This document shows, piece by piece, positions 42,968 to 53,372 of a DNA stretch of 64,000 nucleotides; position 1 is the stretch's first letter, and each line of letters begins with the position of its first letter. The translations under genes were made by a program, and so were the position numbers. The notes under the pieces are model-generated. The model did no database searches and was not told the DNA's origin. It was given only the letters and a program-made list of their open reading frames with translations. The DNA lies in the NCBI GenBank assembly GCA_024663395.1, contig JANFAH010000033.1, forward strand, positions 62,001 to 126,000. The letters are read 5' to 3'. Source of the DNA: Pisolithus tinctorius. Its lineage: Eukaryota > Basidiomycota > Agaricomycetes > Boletales > Pisolithaceae.

Positions 42968-45900
42968 TCATTGGAAGGGGCCGGGTTTATTAGGATAGTG
43001 AGAATGGAACTCTTGCACGAGTTCAGAAGCATTGTCTAGCTCTGTAGCTAGTACCCAAGTAGTTTCTTCATCAGTCCCTTCGTAGCCGGTCCACCGGACT
43101 AAATACTGAAGCCAACACCGGCAATGCCGGTCGACCTTAGAGTCGAGGATTTCTGCTACCTCGAACTCTAGATCACCATCGACTTCGACTGGTGGAGGTG
43201 GTGGTTGAGTCCGGTTCGGGATGGTGTTAGGGACGGCCGGCTCGAGTTGGGAAACATGGAAAACCGGGTGCACCGCGCGCATTGAGTCCGGCAGGTGCAG
43301 TGTGAAAGAGTGGGTACCGGCCTGAGCTATGACCGGATATGGTCCAAGATTCTTTTCTGAGAGTTTCTTGGAAGGCCGAGTTGACCGGAAGTATTTGGCT
43401 TTCACATATACCTGGTCACCGACCTTGAAGTCCGGAGCCGGTATGCGTTTAGCATCGGCCGGTCCTTGGTAGCGCTGCTGTGCTAGGGTCATTTCTTCCC
43501 GTAGGTATTGATGCAGTGAGTCTAAGTCGACTGCATAGTCACGAGCCCGAGCGGAGGTGAGGTCGCGCTCTGGGTACACTGAGATGTTAGGGTGATAGCC
43601 CTTATTAGCGAAGAAGGGTGAAACACCGGTAGTAGCGCTAGGGGCATTGTTATAAGCGAACTCGGCCAAAGGTAGTAGCTTGGCCCAGTTGTCCTGTTGG
43701 TAATTACAGTACACTCGGAGGTATTGTTCCAAGGTCTGGTTGGTCCTCTCGGTCTGGCCATCGCCTTCGGGGTGGTAGCCTGAGGTGAAGTGTAAGCGCA
43801 TATCCAAGGCCTTACTGAGTGACCAGAAGAAGTGAGACACGAACTCTGAGCCTCAGTCTGAGGTTACATGGGCCGGCACTCCGTGCTTTGAAAAGACATG
43901 GAGTAGGAATAGTTTGGCGAGTTCTGGGGCTGTTATGGTGTCGTGGGTGGGGATGAATATGGCCTGCTTGGAAAGCCGATCAACTACTACAAGGATGGCC
44001 ATGAAGCCGGTTGAGGCCGGAAGCTGCTCGATGAAATCCATAGAGATGGAGTTCCACGGCTTCTCCGGTACCGGGAGTTGCTTGAGGAGGCCGTAAGGCC
44101 GATGGCGGGGAACCTTAGCCCGAGCACAGGTCGTGCAAGACCGGACATAGTCCTTGACGAAGGTCCTGAGGCCGGGCCAGGTATACTCACACCGTATGAG
44201 TTCTAAAGTGCGGTTTTGGCCGAAGTGGCCGGACAGAGGGTGGTCATGCTTAAGCCGCAAGACCCTAAGACGGAGATCATTTGAGTCCGGCACGTAGATC
44301 CTTCCATCAAGACGAAGGAAGCCGGTGTCATCTACTGACCACCAGGGATCAGACATGTCGGACAGGCGGATTTGTGAGACCGGGTCATCCGGCAGTGCGG
44401 TCAGGATGTCATTATGAAGTTTCTCTACGTCCATCAGTGCGACTGCTCGTAAGACCGGGTACTCGAGGTAAGTTGCGCGAAGGGAGACCGCTAGTTGCTC
44501 TTGGGTGAAGACCGGTCTCAGGTTTTGCGGGTTCACTCGGGCATAGCCGCTATCCCCCTCTTTGGGGTAGACGTCCCATCGTCTAGTTAGGGCATCGGGC
44601 TTAGCCCCGAGCTTACCGGGCCTGAATCGAATGATCATATTGAACTGAGACAGGAACTCAGACCAACGAGCTTGGCGGCGGGTGAGTACTTTGGAGGTAG
44701 AGAAGTACTCGAGATTCTTGTGGTCAGTTACAACGTTGACTGGTGAGGCCAAGCCCTCAAGGTAGTGGCGCCAGGTCCGGAATGCTTCAAAGATTGCAAG
44801 CAGTTCCTTATCGTGGGTATCATAGTTCAATTCCGGGGCCATCAGAGTCCGGGAGTAGAATGCGACCGGATGGATCTGGCCATCGCCGCAGGTAATAGAG
44901 AGGATGCCGGCGATGGCATAGTCCGATGCATCGGTCTCGACGGTGATAGGGACCCTGGGGATGAAATGAGTTAAGACCGGCGTGGTAGTGAAGGCGGCCT
45001 TGAGGTTATTAAATGACTGGTGGCACTCCTCGGAGAAGTTCCAAGGAGCCCCCTTGTGGGTAAGCCGAGTCAGCGGTACGACGATGTCCGAGTAATTAAA
45101 GATAAACCAGTGGTAGAAGTTGGCGAATCTGAGGAAAGACTGAACGTCCTTGACCTTGCGAGGCTCAGGCCAATCGCAAATGGTCTGGACCTTTTCCTTG
45201 GACATCGTGAGGCCGGCAGGGGAGAGGTGGAATCCGAGGTATTCGACCGAGTCCGAGTGAAACTCACATTTCTCCGGCTTCGCATACAGGCCGTGAAGCT
45301 GAAGCCGGCGGAGGACTTCTCGGACATGCTGCTTGTGAGACTTCTTATCTCCGGAGTAGATCAAGATGTCATCTAGGTAGACGACCACACAGACATCTAA
45401 CATATCCGCGAAGATAGTGTTGACGAAGCGCTGGAAGGCGGCCGGGGCATTGGTGAGGCCGAAGGGCATCACCCACCACTCATAGGATCCATACCGAGTC
45501 CGGAATGCGGTCTTCCATTCATCGCCCGGAGCAATCCAGACGAGATGGTAGGCATGCCGGAGATCAATCTTAGTATAGATTTTGGCTCGGCTTGGTGAAT
45601 CCAAGAGATCGGAGATGAGCGGTAGTGGGTATCGGTCCTTCTTAGTGATTTTATTGAGGCCGCGGAAGTCTACACAGAGCCGGAGGGAGCCATCCTTCTT
45701 TTTGACAAAAAGGACCAGTGCAGCATAGGGGGAAGAGGTAGGTTGAATGAATCTGGTAGTGAGGTTCTCGTCGATGAAAGTCCGGAGAGCTTGGAGCTCG
45801 ACTGGAGACAGCGAGTAGATAGTGCCGAGAGGCAGGGTAGTTCCTTCTTCAAGCTCTATTTTCAGGTCGTACTCCTGGTGAGGCGGGAGTGCCGAGGCCT

Positions 45901-46624
45901 TGGCCTTGCTGAATACATCAGCGAAGTCGTGGTACTCCTCCGGGACATTGGGTAAGGCCGGAGGAGAGGAAGCCGAGGCCAATCGGGCTTGAGCTGAGTC
46001 CGAGGGGCGGAGCTGAAGTTGGAACTGGACAGACCCTTCAAGTTTGCAGGCGCGCACAAAGGCGGCTGCATTGATCAGGGAAACAAGAGGGGCCTTCAGA
46101 GGGGTGCGAGTCGGGGAGTCGGAGACTGGTACAGATGGCGCAAGGCCGGGTTGGTCACTAGGACCGGGGTCAGGAAGGCTGGTGGGGACCGGGCTTACAG
46201 GGGGTGTCGACAGGGTTGGCATTCCTTGTGCAGGAGTCCAGAATGTTAGACTGCTCAGTACCCAGTCAATCAACGGATTGTAGCGGGTGAGCCAGTCATG
46301 TCCGAGGACTATCTTACACTCAGAATCCAACAGGGCTAAGAACAGGGTTACCGGGGTGACATCGCCAGACGCGAAGTGGATGTTGACATCTACTGCTTGG
46401 GTTATAGTGAAGGTGGACGTGCCATCGAAGAGCTGGAGTCGGATTGGGGAGACCGAGTACGGGGTAAAAGATTGTTGATTAACAAACTGATTATCTATAA
46501 AACAATGGGTGGAACCAGAGTCCACTAAAGTACGAAGCCGAGGTATTTCTGGGTTTTCTATAGTGACATATGGGGTCAAGGAGTTCAGACTGGAAAGAGC
46601 GGACGCATTGAGACGAGCCTCCAA
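42968..46624 (-). pseudogene. gypsy copy B pol, nonsense-mutated
   Basis: Same order as copy A: protease D-S-G-S, reverse transcriptase with Y-L-D-D, RNase H, H2C2 zinc finger, integrase and chromodomain. The frame is stopped by TGA at 43853-43855 within the integrase core, exactly where copy A has CGA (V-T-S-D-R-G-S-E-F becomes V-T-S-D-stop-G-S-E-F). The remaining ~290 codons (43840-42968) are open and include the catalytic Glu region and chromodomain. Other substitutions against copy A include R-to-W, R-to-H and R-to-Q changes, as expected from CpG loss in Arg codons. Confidence 0.9.
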
Positions 46625-46683
46625 GTTTGCACAACCGGAGTCAACGCAGCTCCCAGATTGTGCAGAGTCCTGGGAGCTGCTAC

Positions 46684-49624
46684 CTATTTTTTTGTCTCGG
46701 GGGTAGTTCCTGAGCCCGAGGCCGGTGCGGCCTCAGTGGTGGCCGCAGCGTGAGCTTTGGCCTTTCCGGCTTTCTTGGGGCATTTGTCAGCGAAGTGACC
46801 GGACCCTCCGCAGAACATGCAGAGGTTTCCGTCTATGCGACGCTTGCGTTCTTCCGGGGTAAGCTTTCCATCTTTGCCGAGTTTGCTAGGCTCGGGCTTA
46901 GATGAATTGCTGTTATTACCCGGCTTAGGGGAAGAACCGGAGTTATTATTGTTGTTGCCGGTCTTGGATTTATCTTGACCGGTCTTAGGCTGGTTGTTAT
47001 TGCTGGAACCGCTGGACTTATTGTTGTTGGAGTTGGACGAGCCCTGGTGCTTATTCGCCCTTTGGACTTCTTCTTTGCGCTCCCAATAGCGCGCATCTAT
47101 TTCTTGGGTGAGGTGGCGAAGCTCGTGAAGTGTCCGGGGTTTGCCAACTCGACAAACTTCGTCCTTAATCCGGTCTGGGAGTCCAGAGTAGAAGTGGTGG
47201 CGCAGCGCACCATCTCCGTAGCCTCGGACTTGCGAAGCAAGCCGATTAAAGTCAACTACGTACTTGTTAATGCGCTGGCTTTCCTTCATACAGTGGCTCA
47301 CAAAATTGTCCCAATGTTTGCATGTTTGGCATTAATCATGGTGTAGCAAGTGAACTATCATTATTGAGGACAAGGTGTTGGTGGATGGATCAAAGCAGCT
47401 GGTCATGGCTCTCTGATGAGCCATATTACATAATATTTGAATAGAAACTGATGACAGAATACCCAAATGAAAATGAGAGCTCATTGGGACAATTATGTAA
47501 CTTTGTGATATACTGGGGATGTAGTCCTTGGGAACACATATAAAACATGGTGAGATGCTCACCAATGCTTACATAATGCATCACATGGCCTACTGAATGA
47601 TTTGTCAACAAACAAACAGTGCCAAACAGTGATTTTGCACCACTAAGCCTCCTTGCTTTAACACAAGTCAAGAAATCACCATTCTGGCTCACCAGGGACA
47701 TTCTCTCTGGGCAACCTCAGCAAATTCTGGTGTACACTATAGTATAATCAATAGAATATGCTATCAGCACCATTGGTCTCTTCAGAAACCTGCTGGCAGT
47801 CATCTCCTGCACTGTTTCCCCACCAATGTCCCATGTGTCCTGGAACCAATCAGTACTGCAAGAGCTGAGAATGATGTGGAGGTCCAATCTGGCATTCATC
47901 CCATCATAAACAAACCAATCACCCACTAACTACTACATCACAGCTGAAGAAATGCCTGCCTGAAGGCTCAGGTGAAGCACAACCTTCCTGGGCACTCCCA
48001 GTACCATGGGAGGGTTGGCCAGACTGTACTCTGAGCTGAACTGGGGATCACTGGGAAGGAGTTATTTGCTCATATAAGACTAAAGGAAATATACAGTGCC
48101 AGATAGAAGGCCAGGAATGTGCAACCTGGTGGTTCAGTAGCATATCCCTCCCATGGTACCTGGAGTGAGAGAGGGTTTAGCTTCACCCTGGCCTCCATAC
48201 CAGTTTCCCCTTCACAGAAATGCACTAGTCAATGGGTGATTGGTTTGTTTATGATGGGATGAATGCCAGATTGGACCTCCACATCATTCTCAGCTCTTGC
48301 AGTACTGATTGGTTCCAGGACACATGGGACATTGGTGGGGAAACAGTGCAGGAGATGACTGCCAGCAGGTTTCTGAAGAGACCAATGGTGCTGATAGCAT
48401 ATTCTATTGATTATACTATAGTGTACACCAGAATTTGCTGAGGTTGCCCAGAGAGAATGTCCCTGGTGAGCCAGAATGGTGATTTCTTGACTTGTGTTAA
48501 AGCAAGGAGGCTTAGTGGTGCAAAATCACTGTTTGGCACTGTTTGTTTGTTGACAAATCATTCAGTAGGCCATGTGATGCATTATGTAAGCATTGGTGAG
48601 CATCTCACCATGTTTTATATGTGTTCCCAAGGACTACATCCCCAGTATATCACAAAGTTACATAATTGTCCCAATGAGCTCTCATTTTCATTTGGGTATT
48701 CTGTCATCAGTTTCTATTCAAATATTATGTAATATGGCTCATCAGAGAGCCATGACCAGCTGCTTTGATCCATCCACCAACACCTTGTCCTCAATAATGA
48801 TAGTTCACTTGCTACACCATGATTAATGCCAAACATGCAAACATTGGGACAATTTTGTGAGCCACTGTATGTAGATGGTCAAGCTGACTCTCGGCGTCAG
48901 CGACCGGGTCGTGAGGGCCGAAGGTGGTTTGCAGCTCTAGGACGAACTCCCTCCAGGAGTCCATCCAGAGAGGCTGGTCATCAGGGTCATCAAGCCCGAG
49001 CAAGTCTGGCTTGAACCATTCGAGAGCCATACCTTTGAGGTAGGATTGTGCGAAGATGACCTTGGCACGGTCAGTCCTGAAAGCCTGGGGTCGGTCTTGG
49101 AAGTTAAGTTCGCACTGGATGAAGAATGCGCGAAGCTTCTTGGGATCTGTGCCATCAAAAGTGTCGGGCTCGCGCAGCTTGGTCCTGCTTGAGGACTCAG
49201 GGCTAGTGCGGGCGTTACGAGCCAACAGTTTGATTGCCGATGCGAGGTTGTCTAAGACTGTGACGGCGGGCTCGGTGTCCGGATCTGCGAAGTCCAGGTC
49301 GTCTTCTGGATCATTATCTTCCGGATTATCATCACCGGGAACATTGTCTTCAGGGTCATCATCTTCTGGGTGATCATCATCATCGTCGCCCAGCCCATCA
49401 CCGCCGGGGTCACCCTCGGGGATGGGAGCAGTGGGACGGCGTGGGGTGGGGGTATTAGAGGTGCAGGCTGAAAAGCCCCTGAAGGGACTAACGGGGTCTG
49501 GGGAACGCCTAGTGGTGCCCAACGCAGCTAGAGCTGTTTCGCGGCGAGCCCCACTGGCTGAAGCGGAGTCGGGATTAGTGGCAGAGCGGCCATGGGGAGG
49601 TTGGAAGCGAGTCTTGGTTGCCAT
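46684..49624 (-). pseudogene. gypsy copy B gag, split by a palindromic element
   Basis: ATG at 49624 (M-A-T-K-T-R-F-Q-P-P), Asp/Pro-rich region, capsid-like block with F-Q-D-R-P-Q-A-F-R-T-D, cut at 48868 after L-D-H-L-H. Resumes at 47290 with E-S-Q-R-I-N-K-Y-V, then the CCHC knuckle (C-M-F-C-x4-H-x4-C) and the A7-UAG end at 46684-46693. The uninterrupted sequence is present in copy A at about 57714. Confidence 0.9.
47291..48867. mobile_element. palindromic non-autonomous Tc1/mariner-like element, copy 2
   Basis: 1577 bp, same termini as copy 1, TA duplication at 47289-47290 and 48868-48869. Arms of about 640 bp appear identical over three mirror-image open frames, giving a perfect inverted repeat centred at 48079; the spacer (about 47935-48225) is in the opposite orientation to that of copy 1. 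The empty site is visible in gypsy copy A (TTCCTTCATATGTAAATGG at about 57707-57725). Confidence 0.92.
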
Positions 49625-49662
49625 GATGGTTTAGACCCACACAAGTGGCGAGTCTGAAATAC

Positions 49663-50188
49663 TGTCAAGTACAGGATGTCCGGGTTGAGACCGGACCAGA
49701 GACTGAAGCGGGCATGAGGCCGAGGGGTCAGAGTCAGGGGTAAAGACGAAGGTACAGGTGGGTGGACTGGTTGGACTTAGCGACTGAGGATACAGCGCTA
49801 TTCCCTTGCGTGGGTCCCAGTCCGAGTCCGAGGCCAAGACGGGGTTATCAGGAGATGCTTAGTTGATTTCAGACTAAGGAGTACAGGCTGAGTATCTACG
49901 AGTTTATATACCAGAAGTAACTATAGTACAGAGACCGGTAATGCCGGTCTCGCAAGGATTGCTAAGATGATTGGTAAGGCAAGTATTAGTAAGATATGAC
50001 AAAGACAACGGAGACTGGGACAGAGTGGACCAGGGACAAGACCGGGCGAGGACTTAACCGAAGTGACAGACACTGCAAAGCAGTGTCTACCACGCTAGAC
50101 CAACTGGAGATACGGGATTGGCGAGGCCGAGGCTGGACTGAGTGAGTGCGAGGCTGAGTCCGGCCGGAGTCGAGGCACGACTATGACA
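49663..50188 (-). repeat. 5' LTR of gypsy copy B
   Basis: Partner of 41029-41554; carries more CpG losses than its partner. Confidence 0.9.
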
Positions 50189-51445
50189 AGTGGCTAAATG
50201 GTATGTTAGCAGTGATACGAACTCGTGGAACGTGGGATCTTACTCTTTGGCATTGCCAGGAACCCAATGAGGACTACCGCACTGCAGTGAACATGACGAA
50301 CAGTGTTGCGAACATTTCCGATGGAGAGATACAAGGGGTAATAGTCAGTCTGGCCAGTTGCTACTGATACCGTTGTCTTGTCACTACCAAGAATGATGGG
50401 AATTAGTGTCACCCCAGCCATCATTGGATCCTCACTAATGATTCTGTCCTAGGAGTGTGAAGTTAGTGTCAATTTCAAGCTGCAGTGGGCATGACTTACT
50501 GCCTCGTTCCATGCCCAGGCTCCTGACATGAAATCCTCCCAGTGCCTTTGATTGTTTGTAGAATCATATTCCCAGTATGGTACGTAGTCGATTCGACCTA
50601 TTAAGTCAGCGCGAGCAAGGACATTGTGGATGACTTTACGTGGATCTCGATACCATACATCGTAACTGTCAAGCATCCAAGGAGCCATATTGCTGCCTTG
50701 TCCATCTCGTCCATTGTCGGCGTACCACACCACAAAACTCTCCCACTTGACCTCGCTGACGGATGTGCTGTCGATGATGCGATAAAGGTCTTTCTGGTTA
50801 GCGAATAGCGGTTCCCCACGTAAGGCAAGTAACGACGTGGCCCAGATCTCAAGCAACGTGTCGATTTTTTTGGCAGGCATTTTGGCCTGCCTAAAGAGAA
50901 AATCCGCGAGCTCAAATTCCAGCCGGTTTCGGAAAGGGGACCAGTCATCAGAAGACCTCTCCGCAGACAGCAGTGGTGGTGCATTGTCCGACAGATATTG
51001 ACCACTGGCATCGCATCTTCGTGCTATGGATGAGGTATTAGTTGAAGTAGTTATCATAGTGTATACACAAATTACCGTTTAGACCTGGATGAAAATTGCG
51101 ATAAGTCCTACCCACAGGACCAACGAACTCCAGCCCTAGACTCTCGCATTCCCGGCCTGATGAGTCGGAGTCATCGCCATCGCCATCGACATCGCCGAGT
51201 TCTTGATGGCCAGGAGTTGGAATGTTGTACTCGGTTGCTGGAGGAAACATGTCTGCATTGTGGTCCATTTCATTGTAGTCTTGTCCCAAATGGTCAGGCG
51301 ACCCTGTGCTGACAGCGAAACTTGGGGGAACGCGGCCTAAACTAGGATGATGTGTGCGCATGTGTTGAGTAAGACCCAAGAGATTTCTAAACCAACGGTT
51401 GCACCCCAGTTCGGCACAAGGGTGTCGTAGCGTGTTAAACGTCAG

Positions 51446-51973
51446 TGTCAAGTACGAGGATTGTCCGGGTTGAGTCCGGACCGGAGACCGAAGCGGGCGC
51501 GAAGCCGAGGGGTCGGGGTCAGGGGTGAAGTCGAGGGTTCAGGTGGTTGGACTGTTTGGACTTAGCGACTGAGGGTACAGCGCTATTCCCTTGCGTGGGT
51601 CTCAGTCCGAGTCCGAGGCCGAAGCGGGGTTATCAGGGTTAACTTAGTTGATTTCAGACTGAGGTCTACAGGCCGAGTATCTACGAGTTTATATACTAGA
51701 AGTAACTATAGTACGGAGACCGGTAATGCCGGTCTCGCAAGGATTGCTAAGAGGATTGGTAAGGCAGATATTAGTAACGTATGACTAAGGTAACGGAGAC
51801 CGGGACAGAGTGGACCAGGGACAAGACCGGGCGAGGACTTAACCGAAGTGACAGACACTGCAAAGCAGTGTCTACCGCGCTAGACCAACTGGAGATACGG
51901 GATTGGCGAGGCCGAGGCCGGACTGAGTGAGCGCGAGGCCGAGTCCGGCCAGGGTCGAGACATGGCTATGACA
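51446..51973 (-). repeat. 3' LTR of gypsy copy A
   Basis: 528 bp; TGTCAAG...CTATGACA on plus. TATATAAACTC on minus at about 51685-51698. Confidence 0.92.
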
Positions 51974-52110
51974 GTATCCCCCTCTTAGGGGTCGAACCCA
52001 TGAGACCCCTGCGAGGATGGTGGGCTGAGTCCGAAAATCGGCTGAGTTTGAAAAACCGATACTTGTGGCTCGCTAAGCCCTTTGCGTCTTTCTTTCACAT
52101 CCTATTCATC

Positions 52111-53198
52111 ATGTCCGATTCGAGGCCGATCAGCGCGACTGGCAATAACGACGAAAGCCGAGTCGTCGTCGACTGGACCCAGGTACCGGACGACGCCATC
52201 AGGTATGACACCGACGACGAGGAAGAAGTGATGAAGGCGAAGTCGAAGGAAAGGAAAAGACGAAAGGCGGCTGAACAAGCCCGGCGCGAAGAACAGGCGC
52301 GGCTTGAGGCCGAGAGGGTGGCGAGGGAGCAGGCCGAAGTCGAGAGGATAGCGCGGGAGGCCGAGGAGCAAAGGGCACGCGAGGAGGAAGAGAGACGCAG
52401 GGCTGAGGAAGAGAAGGAGGCCGAACGTAAGCGTAAGGCCGAGGCCGGGAAGAGCAGTGAGGCCGGGGCCGGTGGTAATGAGACCGGGAGTGAGGTGAAG
52501 AAGGTGGTGATGGATCCCGGGTGAGTGGTTTTCTCAACCTTGTGCGTATCCTCTTTGACAACCTTTTTAGCTGTACCCGCTGTGCCCGGGCTCACATCGT
52601 CTGCGAATTTGTCGTGGACAGTAATAAGAAACGCGTCGCCTGCGTGCGATGCAACCAATCGAAAGGCAAGTGTCGGTGGCCTGGGGATGGGAAGGATGCC
52701 GAGGCCGGTCCTAAGGCCGCTCTCAAAGCCGACAAGGGGAAGAAGAGGAAGGCGGACGACGAAACGCCCGAGCCCGGGCCTAGCAAGAAGAAGGCGAAGG
52801 CCGTTGAGAAGCCGCTGGAGGTGCTGGACGTCGATGAAGACGAGGCTGGTGGGAGCAGACCGAGGGGGCCCGGTGCGACAGCGTTCTCGGGCTTGGAAGA
52901 CAAGCTCGAGCGCTTGATCGACGTCGCGGGACTTATCGCGAATAACCTGGCGGGTCTCTTCGAAGCCCATGAGACCGTGGCCGAGAACTCTGGTAGGATC
53001 GCCGACGCGCTTGAGGCGATGCTCGACGAGTCCTACGGCTTCGGGATGGCGGTGTCGCCCTCGGACTCGGGCTCGTCTGAGCTCAACTCCGACGAGCTGC
53101 GCGAGGAGGCCGACTGGCTGAGGGCCCATGGCGAGGAAGAGGAGGAGTCCGAGGGGAAGGACGAAGGGGAGGACGAGACCATGGCCGAGGCCGAGTAG
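52111..53198 (+). CDS. antisense coiled-coil/Zn2Cys6-like protein of gypsy copy A
   Basis: Exons 52111-52520 and 52571-53198 with a 50-bp intron (GTGAGT...TTTTTAG) and 345 residues. Same layout as in copy B: acidic start, long Arg/Glu/Ala coiled coil (about residues 45-125), then C-x2-C-x6-C-x12-C-x2-C-x6-C formed right at the splice junction (C-T-R-C at the start of exon 2), a basic nuclear-signal-like stretch, a helical segment, and an acidic Ser/Glu tail. It ends 175 bp from the end of pol, convergent with it, and begins about 140 bp inside the 3' LTR, which may supply an antisense promoter. The intron, in the correct orientation for this strand only, supports real expression on plus. Function unknown. 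Confidence 0.75.
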
Positions 53199-53372
53199 CT
53201 TGTAGCGCAGGCCTTGTAGTACTTTCCTCTGCGAATGACATGTGTCCGGTGTCCGGTGTTCTATAGTACAGTAAGAGAAGACAAGAAAGAGAAAACAAAG
53301 TAAGTAAGAGATCAAGAAAACTAGATAACGATAGAAAACAGAACTGAAATTGAGGCCGGTTGAGACCGGTCC

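Larger units (their letters stand above)
41029..50188 (-). mobile_element. Ty3/gypsy chromovirus copy B (9160 bp, carries a nested element)
   Basis: LTRs 41029-41554 and 49663-50188 (526 bp each, TG..CA), flanked by AGTGG (41024-41028 and 50189-50193). Same family as copy A at 51446-59034. gag is interrupted by palindromic copy 2 (47291-48867) and pol by a nonsense codon. The LTRs differ at 23 positions by eye, 22 of them CpG-type transitions, so it is older than copy A. Carries the antisense Zn2Cys6 gene at 41694-42777. Confidence 0.93.
38007..51445 (-). pseudogene. Plavaka-type transposase gene, broken by nested insertions
   Basis: Coding pieces run right to left. 51440-50194: a C-x4-C...H-x3-H zinc-finger-like start, Y-D-V-W-Y-R-D-P-R-K-V, Y-V-P-Y, I-L-G-S-D-K-T-T-V-S-V-A-T-G and Y-P-L-Y-L-S-I-G-N. 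Gypsy copy B sits at the next exon start. 41028-40671: F-K-R-Q-L-F-H-S-S-L...Y-G-I-V-G-D-I. A solo LTR follows. 39805-38990: D-F-P-C-A-D-I-Y-G-M-L-S-P-D-I-L-H-Q-L-I-K-G-G-F-K-D-H-L-V, then F-K-Q-W-T-G-D-D-S-K, then Q-F-G-A-P-N-G-L-C-S-S-I-T-E-S-K-H-I-K. 38690-38007: the C-terminal domain with M-R-H-E-H-I-R and a H-x2-F-E-I-A end. These are family signatures in the right order, with GT..AG introns between them. In-frame stops at 40937-40939 and 39337-39339 both look like CGA-to-TGA. The 5' end is unclear because gypsy copy A is inserted there (51446). Inactive. Confidence 0.82.
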
